From positions 1 through 37,261 of the forward strand of contig JALHNV010000033.1 of the NCBI GenBank assembly GCA_022843325.1: a DNA stretch of 37,261 nt, written 5' to 3'. Position 1 is the first letter of the stretch. The number at the start of each line of letters is the position of its first letter. Made by a program: the position numbers and the translations under genes. Positions 16,406-24,009 of the stretch are shown here, one piece after another. The stretch is from Pseudolabrys sp. (GTDB lineage Bacteria > Pseudomonadota > Alphaproteobacteria > Rhizobiales > Xanthobacteraceae). Under the pieces are notes generated by a model. It did no database searches. It was not told where the DNA came from and saw only the letters and a program-made list of their open reading frames with translations.

Positions 16406-17638
16406 ATGACCGTCATGACCACCTTCCCCGACCTCAATCCGCCGCCACGCCTGCTGATGGGCCCCGGCCCGGTCGGCGTCGATCCGCGCGTGCTGCGCGC
16501 CATGTCGATGCCGATGCTCGGCCAGTTCGATCCGGTCTTCACCGCGTACATGAACGAGACCATGGCGATGCTGCGGTCGATCTACCGCACCAACAACCAG
16601 TGGTCGTTCCTGATCGACGGCACCGCGCGCGCCGGCGTCGAGACCATGCTGGTGTCGATGATCGCGCCCGGCGACAAGGTGCTGGTGCCCATCTTTGGCC
16701 GCTTCGGGCATCTGCTGACCGAGATCGCCTCGCGCTGCGGCGCCGAGGTGGTGTCGATCGAGCGCGAATGGGGCACCGTGTTCACGCCCGACGAAATCGA
16801 GGACGCCATCAGGAAGCACAATCCGCGCATCGTCGCGGTGGTGCACGGCGACACCTCGACCACCATGGCGCAACCTCTGGCCGAGATCGGCGCGCTGTGC
16901 CGGTCGCGCGACATCCTGCTGTACAGCGACGCCACCGCCACGCTCGGCGGCATGGCGATCGAGGCCGACGCCTGGCAGGTCGACGCGCTGTCGTCGGGCT
17001 TGCAGAAATGTCTGTCCGGCCCGCCCGGCTCATCGCCGATCACCTTCAACGAGCGCGTCGCCGCCGTGGTCACGCGCCGCAAGCATCTCGAGGCCGGCAT
17101 CAAGCCGGAAGGCTTCGTCGACGGCAACGGCCTGCGCATCGCCTCGAACTATTTCGACCTGGCGATGCTGATGGATTACTGGGGCCCGAGCCGGCTCAAC
17201 CATCACACCGAGGCGACCTCGATGCTCTATGCGGCGCGCGAGAGCGTGCGCATCGCGCTGGAGGAAGGCGACGCGCGCTTTGACCGCCACGTCCGCGCCA
17301 GCGAGGCGCTGTGCGCCGGATTGCAGGCGATGGGCCTGACGTTGTTCGGCGATCAGGCCAACAAGATGCCGAATGTGACCGGTGTGGTCATACCGAAAGG
17401 CGTCAATGCCGATGGCGTCCGCACCATGATGCTGGAGGATTTCTCTATCGAGATCGGCACCTCGTTCGGACCGCTGCACGGCAAGATCTGGCGCATCGGC
17501 ACCATGGGCTATGTCTGCCGCAAGGAGAACGTGCTGATCTGCCTCGCCGCGCTCGACGCCTGTCTGCGCCGCTTCGGCTACACCGCGCCGGCCGGTGCCG
17601 GCGTCGATGCGGCGCTGACGGCCTATGGCAGCGCCTGA
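16406..17638 (+). CDS. pucG: (S)-ureidoglycine-glyoxylate aminotransferase-like (PucG/HpxJ)
   Basis: 410 residues, class V aminotransferase fold. LLMGPGPVGVDPRVLRAM opens the family; K201 in SSGLQKCLSGPPG is the PLP lysine and D175 in YSDATATLGG holds the pyridine nitrogen. Two residues described for ureidoglycine aminotransferases, a Gln and an Asn near the substrate, appear to be Q40 (LGQFDP) and N265 (RLNHHTEAT). The enzyme moves the amino group of ureidoglycine to glyoxylate, giving oxalurate-type product and glycine. The start at 16406 is the first ATG after the hydA stop; a second ATG lies four codons in. It is probably co-transcribed with hydA. Serine- or alanine-glyoxylate aminotransferase is the main alternative. 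Confidence 0.8.
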   Translation: MTVMTTFPDLNPPPRLLMGPGPVGVDPRVLRAMSMPMLGQFDPVFTAYMNETMAMLRSIYRTNNQWSFLIDGTARAGVETMLVSMIAPGDKVLVPIFGRFGHLLTEIASRCGAEVVSIEREWGTVFTPDEIEDAIRKHNPRIVAVVHGDTSTTMAQPLAEIGALCRSRDILLYSDATATLGGMAIEADAWQVDALSSGLQKCLSGPPGSSPITFNERVAAVVTRRKHLEAGIKPEGFVDGNGLRIASNYFDLAMLMDYWGPSRLNHHTEATSMLYAARESVRIALEEGDARFDRHVRASEALCAGLQAMGLTLFGDQANKMPNVTGVVIPKGVNADGVRTMMLEDFSIEIGTSFGPLHGKIWRIGTMGYVCRKENVLICLAALDACLRRFGYTAPAGAGVDAALTAYGSA

Positions 17639-17712
17639 TCACGCCGGAACCTTGACCACCCCTGGATTTAATCGCAGCATCGATGTGCGATGGTGCCGCG
17701 CATGAGGACACT

Positions 17713-18663
17713 ATGATTGGCGAACTCAACATATTCCTGATCGCGCTCGTCTTCCTGACGATCCTGACGCTTTATTTCGGCATCAAGACCGTGCCGCAGG
17801 GCACGCAGTGGACCGTGGAACGGTTCGGCCGCTACCAGCGCACGCTGACGCCGGGGCTGAACCTGATCGTGCCGTTCATCGATCTGATCGGGCAGAAGAT
17901 CAACGTGCAGGAATCGGTGCTCGACGTGCCGAGCCAGCCGGTCATCACCCGTGACAACGCGTCGGTGATTGTCGACGGCGTCGTGTTCTTCCAGATCCTG
18001 GACGCGGCCAAGGCCGCCTACGAGGTCCGCGAACTTGAGCGGGCCATCATCAACCTCACCATGACAAATATCCGCACCGCGATCGGCGCTCTCGACCTCG
18101 ACGAGACGCTGTCCAAGCGTGACGAAATCAACCACCGCCTGCTCCAGGTGCTCGATGCCGCGACGCATCCCTGGGGGACCAAGATCACCCGCGTCGAACT
18201 GAAGGATATCAGTCCGCCCGGCGACGTCGTGGCGTCGATGGCCAAGCAACTGACCGCCGAGCGCGAGAAGCGCGCCGCCGTCCTTCAGGCCGAGGGCATC
18301 AAGCAATCCGAGATTCTCAAGGCCGAAGGCGAGAAGCAGTCGCAGATTCTGGCGGCCGAGGGCCGCTTGGTTGCGGCCACCAAGGACGCCGAAGCGCGTG
18401 AGCGGCTGGCGACAGCGGAAGCGCGGGCGACCCGCGAAGTGTCGGAAGCGGTCGAGAACGGCAACGTGCAGGCGCTGAACTACTTCATCGCGCAGAAATA
18501 CGTCGAGGCGGTTTCGGTGATTGGCAAAGCGCCGAACTCGAAGCTGGTGCTGATGCCGCTGGAAGTCAGTTCGCTGGTCGGCACCATCGCCGGCATTTCG
18601 GAGATCGCCAAGGAAAGCATGGCGCAGACGTCAAAAACGTCCGTGCCATCGTCGCGGTCATGA
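17713..18663 (+). CDS. qmcA: SPFH/Band 7 membrane protein (QmcA/stomatin-like)
   Basis: 316 residues. One hydrophobic N-terminal anchor at about 5-25 is followed by the SPFH domain (VPQGTQWTVERFGRYQRTL, PFIDLIGQKINVQE, SQPVITRDNASVIVDGVVFFQI) and then a long coiled coil with the repeats EGIKQSEILKAEGEKQSQIL. This is the paraslipin/QmcA arrangement; such proteins form large rings in the inner membrane and help organise membrane proteins. The ATG at 17713 is used because GAGGA lies 6 bases before it; a frame opening at 17683 adds no conserved sequence. Its stop overlaps the nfeD start (ATGA), the common SPFH-NfeD pairing. Confidence 0.92.
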   Translation: MIGELNIFLIALVFLTILTLYFGIKTVPQGTQWTVERFGRYQRTLTPGLNLIVPFIDLIGQKINVQESVLDVPSQPVITRDNASVIVDGVVFFQILDAAKAAYEVRELERAIINLTMTNIRTAIGALDLDETLSKRDEINHRLLQVLDAATHPWGTKITRVELKDISPPGDVVASMAKQLTAEREKRAAVLQAEGIKQSEILKAEGEKQSQILAAEGRLVAATKDAEARERLATAEARATREVSEAVENGNVQALNYFIAQKYVEAVSVIGKAPNSKLVLMPLEVSSLVGTIAGISEIAKESMAQTSKTSVPSSRS

Positions 18664-19085
18664 GCCCCTGGGTCTGGGCCACCGGCGCGCTGATCGGCGC
18701 GCTCGCCGAGCTGATGGTGCCCGGCTTCTATCTGATCTGGATCGCCGCCGGCGCGGCCATCACGGCGCTGGCCGTCTTCGCCTTCGGCGTCGCGCTGCCG
18801 GCCCAGATCATCATCTTCGTGCTGGCGTCGCTGCTGACCTGCGGCATCGGCTATGTCGCCTACCAGAGGCTGATCGGCACGCCCACGGACCAGCCTGCGC
18901 TCAATGAGCGGGGCGCGGCCATGGTCGGCGCCACCGGCGTGGTCTCCGAGGCCTTGAAGAGCGGGCGCGGCAAGGTCGATCTGGGCGACGGCGTCTGGCT
19001 CGCCGAAGGCCCCGACCTCGAGGAGGGAGCCCCGGTCACGGTCATCGAAGTGCGCGGCACCGTCTTGATCGTGGCGCGCCGATAA
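18660..19085 (+). CDS. NfeD-like protein
   Basis: 141 residues. Residues 1-75 hold three hydrophobic segments (WVWATGALIGALAELMV, YLIWIAAGAAITALAVF, IIIFVLASLLTCGIG). The C-terminal 70 residues form the soluble OB-fold of NfeD (GATGVVSEAL, GKVDLGDGVWLAEG, VIEVRGTVLIV). It lacks the ClpP-like protease domain, so it is the short form that partners with SPFH proteins. Its ATG overlaps the SPFH gene stop by four bases. The pair probably acts in membrane quality control or lipid-domain organisation. Confidence 0.9.
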   Translation: MSPWVWATGALIGALAELMVPGFYLIWIAAGAAITALAVFAFGVALPAQIIIFVLASLLTCGIGYVAYQRLIGTPTDQPALNERGAAMVGATGVVSEALKSGRGKVDLGDGVWLAEGPDLEEGAPVTVIEVRGTVLIVARR

Positions 19086-19132
19086 GCGCTTTGCCGGCGC
19101 CTGTCGCGGGCCATCCACCTGAGGTGAGGCAG

Positions 19133-19165
19133 AGCCGCCCGACCTGGAAAAAGGCGGCTGTTTTT
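19133..19165 (+). terminator. Likely terminator after the SPFH-NfeD operon
   Basis: Inverted repeat AGCCGCC (19133-19139) with GGCGGCT (19153-19159), loop of 13 bases, followed after one G by TTTTT at 19161-19165. It lies 48 bases past the nfeD stop and just before the MNT gene. Confidence 0.6.
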
Positions 19166-19179
19166 GCTATTGTGATCAG

Positions 19180-19476
19180 ATGCGCCGCGACGATGTCATT
19201 GCCCGCCTCAAGGAAGCCGAGCCCGCCTTGCGCGCGCGCGGCATTCGGCGTGCGGCGGTATTCGGCTCAGTCGCCCGTGGCGACGACAGGCCGGACAGCG
19301 ATATCGATATTATGATCGAGATTGATCCCGCGTTTCACCTGACGGTTTATGACTATGTCGGGTTGAAAGAGTGCGTGTCGGACCTGTTCGATGGGCCGGT
19401 CGACGTCGTCAGCCGATCCGGCTTAAAGCCATATATTCAGCCGGTTGCCGCGGCCGACGCGATCTATGCCTTTTAG
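19180..19476 (+). CDS. mntA: MntA-like minimal nucleotidyltransferase (antitoxin)
   Basis: 98 residues, typical for a minimal nucleotidyltransferase. The motif GSVARGDDRPDSDIDIMIE fits GS-x10-DxD, with the two Asp binding metal; a third acidic residue is expected around GPVDVVSRSG. In MNT-HEPN modules this protein attaches AMP to the toxin and silences it. The gene overlaps the HEPN gene by 11 bases. There is no good Shine-Dalgarno before the ATG, and a TATTGT-like element stands only a few bases upstream, so a leaderless transcript is possible. Base composition is visibly lower in GC than in neighbours, which suggests acquisition. Confidence 0.87.
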   Translation: MRRDDVIARLKEAEPALRARGIRRAAVFGSVARGDDRPDSDIDIMIEIDPAFHLTVYDYVGLKECVSDLFDGPVDVVSRSGLKPYIQPVAAADAIYAF

Positions 19477-19825
19477 GGCGCATAGCACCGCGCTACGTGA
19501 AATAATCCATCACATCGAGCTGGCGTCGGAGTGGACCGCAGGCTTAAGCTTACCGAAATTCGAGGAGGACCTGCGCACATTTTATGCGGTCACACGTTGC
19601 CTCGAAATCATTTCTGAAGCATCGAGAAAACTGCCGGACGATCTGAAAAGCCGGCATCCTTCGATCGAGTGGCGGCAGATGGCCCTCGCGGGCAATGTTT
19701 ACCGGCACGACTATGAATTGATCGAAGCCCGCTTCGTATGGGAGACCGTACAGCAGGATTTGCCGCCGTTGCGAAAAGTCATAGAGGCTGAAATCGCAGG
19801 CGAGCGAAATTCGCGGGATGGATAG
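19466..19825 (+). CDS. hepT: HepT-like HEPN domain RNase toxin (DUF86)
   Basis: 119 residues from the ATG at 19466, which lies inside the end of mntA in another frame. REIIHHIELASEW and LRTFYAVTRCLEIISEASRKLP are the helices of the HEPN fold. The active motif is GNVYRHDY: the H-x-Y pair and the Asn are present, but the position before the Asn is Gly rather than the Arg seen in the classical RNxxxHxY form. Many DUF86 proteins have this GN form. The pair with the preceding nucleotidyltransferase is a type VII toxin-antitoxin module, in which the toxin is AMPylated on the Tyr. Confidence 0.85.
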   Translation: MPFRAHSTALREIIHHIELASEWTAGLSLPKFEEDLRTFYAVTRCLEIISEASRKLPDDLKSRHPSIEWRQMALAGNVYRHDYELIEARFVWETVQQDLPPLRKVIEAEIAGERNSRDG

Positions 19826-19888
19826 TCAGCAAATCTGAGCTACAAGCAAAGGAACGTGCGCGGACAGCCGACCGGCACCGGCTTCTAC

Positions 19889-19976
19889 ATCGTCACGCCC
19901 GGCCTTGTGCCGGGCATCCACGTCGTGAGGCTCAGATAATGCAGGGTGGATGGCCGGGACGAGCCCGGCCATCACA
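19889..19976. repeat. Double-hairpin rhizobial dispersed repeat
   Basis: Two hairpins lie 36 bases apart: CCCGGC-loop-GCCGGG at 19898-19914, and TGGCCGGG-loop-CCCGGCCA at 19951-19971. The GATGGCCGGGACGAGCCCGG form is a common intergenic unit in Bradyrhizobium-like genomes. It lies between the convergent hepT and scoB genes and may serve as a two-way transcription stop, though no strong T-run follows either hairpin. Confidence 0.8.
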
Positions 19977-19982
19977 AGGATG

Positions 19983-20648
19983 CTAGTGCTTCAGCTTCGG
20001 ATCGACGGTGAAGCTCGCCTCGGTCTTGCTCTTGATCTCGTCAAGCGTCACATCGGGCGCCAGTTCGATCAGCGTCATGCCGCCGGCCTTCTTGTCGATG
20101 GTGAAGACACCGAGATCGGTGATCACCATGTCGATCACGCCGGCACCGGTCAGCGGCAGCGTGCACTTGTGCAGCAGCTTCGGCTCAACGGAGCCGTCCT
20201 TGGCCTTGGCCGAGTGCTCCATGATCACGACGACCTTCTTGACGCCCGCCACGAGATCCATGGCGCCGCCCATGCCCTTGACCATCTTGCCGGGGATCAT
20301 CCAGTTGGCCAGATCGCCCTTCTCGTCCACCTGCATGGCACCGAGGAGCGCGATGTCGATGTGACCGCCGCGGATCATTGCGAATGAATCGGCCGAGGAG
20401 AAGAAACTCGTGGTCGGCAGCTCGGTGACGGTCTGCTTGCCGGCGTTGATCAGGTCCGGGTCCTCGTCGCCCTCATAGGGGAACGGGCCGAAACCGAGCA
20501 TGCCGTTCTCGCTCTGCAGCTGAACGCTGATGCCGTCGGGGATATAGTTCGACACCAGCGTCGGAATGCCGATGCCGAGGTTGACGTAGAAGCCATCGCG
20601 CAGCTCTTTGGCGGCGCGCTCGGCCATTTGATCGCGGGTCCAGGGCAT
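19983..20648 (-). CDS. scoB: 3-oxoacid CoA-transferase subunit B
   Basis: 221 residues, normal for the beta subunit. The catalytic glutamate is E47 in [21 protein letters not shown] and [35 protein letters not shown] are the other conserved blocks. With subunit A it moves CoA from succinyl-CoA to a 3-oxoacid such as acetoacetate or 3-oxoadipate. AGAGGAG lies 6 bases before the ATG. It is 13 bases after scoA. The sequence is closer to acetoacetate (ScoAB) than to 3-oxoadipate (PcaIJ) transferases in my judgement, but the two are hard to separate by eye. Confidence 0.92.
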   Translation of the reverse strand: MPWTRDQMAERAAKELRDGFYVNLGIGIPTLVSNYIPDGISVQLQSENGMLGFGPFPYEGDEDPDLINAGKQTVTELPTTSFFSSADSFAMIRGGHIDIALLGAMQVDEKGDLANWMIPGKMVKGMGGAMDLVAGVKKVVVIMEHSAKAKDGSVEPKLLHKCTLPLTGAGVIDMVITDLGVFTIDKKAGGMTLIELAPDVTLDEIKSKTEASFTVDPKLKH

Positions 20649-20661
20649 TGCTCTGCTCCTC

Positions 20662-21366
20662 TTAAGCCATCACGCGCTTGCGAACGGTACGTTGTTCGAT
20701 GCGCTTCTCGGCGTTGGTTTGAATGATGCGCTTCACATAAACGCCGGGTGTGATGATGTGATCGCCGTCGAGCTCGCCGGGCTCGACCAGATGTTCGACC
20801 TGCGCCACGGTGAAGCGGGCGGCGGTCGCCATCACCGGGTTAAAGTTGCGCGCGGTCTTGCGGTACACGAGGTTGCCCTCGGTATCGCCCTTCCAGGCGT
20901 GCACCACGGCGAGGTCGGCGATCAGGCCGGTCTCCATGATGTAACGCTCGCCGTTGAATACGCGTTCTTCCTTGCCCTTGGCAATGTCGGTGCCGACGCC
21001 GGTCTTGGTAAAGAAGGCCGGAATGCCGGCGCCCCCTGCCCGCATGCGCTCGGCCAGCGTGCCTTGCGGGTTGAACTCGATCTCCAGATCACCCGCGAGA
21101 TACTGCTGCGCGAACAATTTGTTCTCGCCGACATAGGACGCGATCATCTTCCTGATCTGCCGGGTTTCCAGCAGCAGGCCGAGGCCCGCGCCGTCGATGC
21201 CGGCATTGTTCGACACGCAGGTCAGGTTTTTCACGCCGGAATCGCGGATCGCTTCGATCAGCACCCCGGGCATCCCGCAGAGGCCGAAACCGCCGGCCAT
21301 GATCGTCATGCCGTCCTTGAGCACCCCGGCCAGCGCCGACTTCGCATCCGAATAGACTTTTTTCAT
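20662..21366 (-). CDS. scoA: 3-oxoacid CoA-transferase subunit A
   Basis: 234 residues. [19 protein letters not shown] is the CoA-binding glycine motif of subunit [42 protein letters not shown] and [11 protein letters not shown] are standard. The start at 21366 ([11 protein letters not shown]) is the conserved one; the frame extends to 21396 without added conservation. First gene of the scoAB pair. The CoA-transferase could finish breakdown of ketone bodies or of an aromatic intermediate. Confidence 0.92.
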   Translation of the reverse strand: MKKVYSDAKSALAGVLKDGMTIMAGGFGLCGMPGVLIEAIRDSGVKNLTCVSNNAGIDGAGLGLLLETRQIRKMIASYVGENKLFAQQYLAGDLEIEFNPQGTLAERMRAGGAGIPAFFTKTGVGTDIAKGKEERVFNGERYIMETGLIADLAVVHAWKGDTEGNLVYRKTARNFNPVMATAARFTVAQVEHLVEPGELDGDHIITPGVYVKRIIQTNAEKRIEQRTVRKRVMA

Positions 21367-21442
21367 GAGGCTTCCACCAATCTCCCAGACTTCCAATGAT
21401 TACATGGACATTCGCGCGCGCGAAAGGTCAATAAAAACGATG

Positions 21443-21652
21443 CTACGGCGTCCCCAGCCGAACCGGCAGCGGCAATCCGTGCGGATAGTAGGTCCAGGCC
21501 AGAAACAGGACGCCAAACACCACCGCCGACAGGACGGCGGCCATCCCGCGCCGGTTGAAGGACAGCAGATTGGCGATCGTGGTGGCCAGAAAGGCAAATA
21601 CAGCCAGCACCCCGACGTAAATCCAGTCCACATTGGCAAGGTCGATCGGCAT
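21443..21652 (-). CDS. Small two-helix membrane protein
   Basis: 69 residues. Two hydrophobic segments, at about 10-28 (WIYVGVLAVFAFLATTIA) and 37-54 (MAAVLSAVVFGVLFLAW), are joined by a short basic turn NRRG, predicting a helical hairpin in the inner membrane. AAAAGG-like purines precede the ATG on the minus strand. I do not recognise the family. It stands alone between divergent scoA and the dehydrogenase gene, reading the same way as scoA. Confidence 0.6.
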   Translation of the reverse strand: MPIDLANVDWIYVGVLAVFAFLATTIANLLSFNRRGMAAVLSAVVFGVLFLAWTYYPHGLPLPVRLGTP

Positions 21653-21764
21653 CGTTGTTACCTTTTCCGCGCGTCGTTTCCGTCGTCTTTTAGCAGACCC
21701 ACCATGCGGGTCATCCGAAATCCTGCTCCTCCTTTTCCCGCCCGCGCGCTATATGGTCAAGGCC

Positions 21765-22736
21765 ATGACCAACATCCTTATCCTCTCCGACACCCAGCAA
21801 GCCACACGCGACCGCTACAAGGCCATGCTGCTGGAGCGCTTCCCGCACTTGACCATCAACGTGGCCGGACATCACAACGATGTCGGCCCCTATATCGCCA
21901 ATGCCGAAGTCCTGATGTGCTTTTCGCCGCCGATGGCCGACCACGTGGTCGCCGAAGCGCCGAAACTGAAGTGGATCCAGGCGCTCGGTACCGGAGTCGA
22001 CAACATCGTCGACCTGCCGTCGCTCGGACCCGAGGTTCTGGTCACCAACATCCGCGGCATTCACGGCGCGCCGGTGTCGGAAGCCACCATCGCCTATATG
22101 CTCTCGCTGTCCCGCGACATGCCGCGCTCGGTGCATGCGCAGGACCGCAACGCATGGGAACGCTGGCCGGCCAGACTGCTCGACGGCAAGACCGTCGGTA
22201 TTTTCGGTGTCGGCCTGATCGCCGAACATCTGGCGCCGATCTGCAAGCAGTTCGGCATGACGGTGATCGGCTTCAGCGGCAGCCCGCGCCCGGCGCCCGG
22301 CTTCGACCGCATGGAACCGCGGACCGACCTCTTAAAGGTTGCGCCCGAGCTTGATTATCTGGTGGCGCTGGCCCCGCTGACCGCGGCGACCCGCGGCGTC
22401 ATCGGCGCGGAGCTGTTCGCCGCCATGAAGCCGTCGGCCTATCTGGTCAATGTCGCGCGCGGCGGCGTCGTCGACGAGCCGGCGCTGATCGCGGCGCTGG
22501 AAAGCGGGGCCATCGCCGGGGCCGCGCTCGACGTGTTTTCCGAAGAGCCGCTGCCCGCCAACAATCCGTTGTGGAGGACCAGGAACCTGACGATATTCCC
22601 GCACCTCGGCGGTTATTCTGAAGGCTACGAGGACCGCGCCATGCCGACGATCGAAGGCAACATGCGCAAATATTTCAACGACGAACAAAAAAGCATGATC
22701 AACATCGTGCGCAGACCTGCATCCTGGGGAGTTTGA
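21765..22736 (+). CDS. D-2-hydroxyacid dehydrogenase (NAD-binding)
   Basis: 323 residues. The NAD-binding Rossmann domain has VGIFGVGLIAEHLAP, where the last glycine of GxGxxG is alanine. The catalytic set is present: Arg in NVARGGVVDEPAL, Glu in FSEEPLP and His in FPHLGGYSEGY. It reduces a 2-oxoacid or oxidises a D-2-hydroxyacid in the cytoplasm; the substrate is unknown. The start is uncertain: the ATG at 21765 begins the conserved strand MTNILILSD, with another ATG at 21753. It is followed one base after its stop by the M24 gene, so the two form an operon with the TTT solute-binding gene likely included. Confidence 0.88.
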   Translation: MTNILILSDTQQATRDRYKAMLLERFPHLTINVAGHHNDVGPYIANAEVLMCFSPPMADHVVAEAPKLKWIQALGTGVDNIVDLPSLGPEVLVTNIRGIHGAPVSEATIAYMLSLSRDMPRSVHAQDRNAWERWPARLLDGKTVGIFGVGLIAEHLAPICKQFGMTVIGFSGSPRPAPGFDRMEPRTDLLKVAPELDYLVALAPLTAATRGVIGAELFAAMKPSAYLVNVARGGVVDEPALIAALESGAIAGAALDVFSEEPLPANNPLWRTRNLTIFPHLGGYSEGYEDRAMPTIEGNMRKYFNDEQKSMINIVRRPASWGV

Positions 22737-22737
22737 A

Positions 22738-23934
22738 ATGTCCGCGTCGGATCGCCTGAACACACCGATTTCCAGTGCCGAACTCGAGCGTCGATGGGGC
22801 GCCGTTCGCGCGGCCATGGAGAAGGCAAAGATCGACGTTCTGCTGATGCAGAACAACAACGATCACATGGGCGGCTATGTGCGCTATTTCACCGACATGC
22901 CGGCCACCAACGGCTATCCGAACACGGTGATCTTCCCGCGCGACGACGAGATGACGGTGGTCTGTCAGGGTCCGTTCCGCGGTTCGGAAACGACGGCTCA
23001 GGGCGATGTCAACTGGCGCGGCGTCAAATCGATCCTGACGACGCCGAGCTATGCCTCGGCGCATTACACCAAGGACTACGATCCCGAACTCGCCGCCAAG
23101 GCGCTGGAGCCGTTCCGCAACGCGACAATCGGCTATGTCGGCACCTACCAGATGTCCTACGCCATGCTCGACTATATCAAGCGCACCTTCCCGAAAGCGC
23201 GCTTTGTCGACGCGTCCGAACTGGTTGACCGCATCAAGGTGATCAAGAGCCCGGAAGAGATGGAATTGGTGAAGCGCGCGGCGCTGATGCAGGACGGCGC
23301 CATGCGCGCCGCCTTCGCTGCCATCAAGCCCGGCATGCGCGACAGCGAGGTGGCCGCCGTCGCCCAGCATTACAGCCAATGTCACGGCAGCGAAAACGGG
23401 ATCTACCTCTGCGCCTCGATGCCGCTCGGCAAACCGAGCAAATTCGGCAACCGGCACGTCCAGAACCGGGTCATCGAGAAGGGCGACCAGTTCGCATTGC
23501 TGGTCGAAGATAACGGCCCCGGCGGCATGTATACGGAACTCGGCCGCTCCTGCGTCGTGGGCGCCAAAGTGCCGCAGGAGATGAAAGACGAGCTCGCTTT
23601 CGTCATGGAGGCGCGCAAGCTGACCCTCGACCTCCTCAAGCCGGGCACGCCGAGCAAGGATATCTGGGATGCCTTCAACGCCTTCATGCGCAAGAACGGC
23701 CGGCCGACAGAGGCGCGACTATATTGCCACGGCCAGGGCTATGACCTTGTAGAACGGCCGCTAATCCGCAATGACGAGCCGATGGTGATTGCCAAGGATA
23801 TGAATATCGTCGTCCACCCGACCTACATCCACGCCGGCTATCTCAACTGGCTGTGCGACAATTATCTGATCGGCAGCGACGGCCCGGGCGACCGGCTGCA
23901 CGAGTTCCCGGAGGAAGTGATCGAGGTCGGGTAA
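22738..23934 (+). CDS. M24-family 'pita-bread' hydrolase with altered metal site
   Basis: 398 residues. An N-terminal creatinase-like domain (residues 1-165) precedes the C-terminal M24 fold (about 170-390). The metal ligands of standard M24 peptidases are changed: the first Asp region reads LVEDNGPGG (E257/D258), the second is E267 in YTELGRS, the His is kept as H331 in CHGQGYD, and the two usual Glu positions appear as H360 in VVHPTY and D374 in LCDNYLIG. This resembles creatinase-type or other non-peptidase members, so an amidohydrolase or C-N/C-S lyase is possible. It starts one base after the dehydrogenase gene and probably acts in the same pathway on an unknown small molecule. Confidence 0.82.
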   Translation: MSASDRLNTPISSAELERRWGAVRAAMEKAKIDVLLMQNNNDHMGGYVRYFTDMPATNGYPNTVIFPRDDEMTVVCQGPFRGSETTAQGDVNWRGVKSILTTPSYASAHYTKDYDPELAAKALEPFRNATIGYVGTYQMSYAMLDYIKRTFPKARFVDASELVDRIKVIKSPEEMELVKRAALMQDGAMRAAFAAIKPGMRDSEVAAVAQHYSQCHGSENGIYLCASMPLGKPSKFGNRHVQNRVIEKGDQFALLVEDNGPGGMYTELGRSCVVGAKVPQEMKDELAFVMEARKLTLDLLKPGTPSKDIWDAFNAFMRKNGRPTEARLYCHGQGYDLVERPLIRNDEPMVIAKDMNIVVHPTYIHAGYLNWLCDNYLIGSDGPGDRLHEFPEEVIEVG

Positions 23935-23982
23935 CCCGCTGCCTCAAAGGTAGGCTTGACCGCTGAGGGGCAAACTGCGCAA

Positions 23983-24009
23983 GAATTCCTCCTCCTGAAG
24001 GAGGAATTC
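23983..24009 (+). promoter_or_regulatory. Perfect hairpin hiding the Shine-Dalgarno of the gene at 24010
   Basis: An 11-base arm GAATTCCTCCT (23983-23993) is perfectly complementary to AGGAGGAATTC (23999-24009), with a five-base loop. The second arm contains the strong Shine-Dalgarno AGGAGG and ends at the base before the ATG at 24010. When folded, the RNA would block ribosome entry. It could work as a thermosensor, as a site for a protein or small RNA, or couple translation to the ribosome passing from upstream. Confidence 0.75.
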
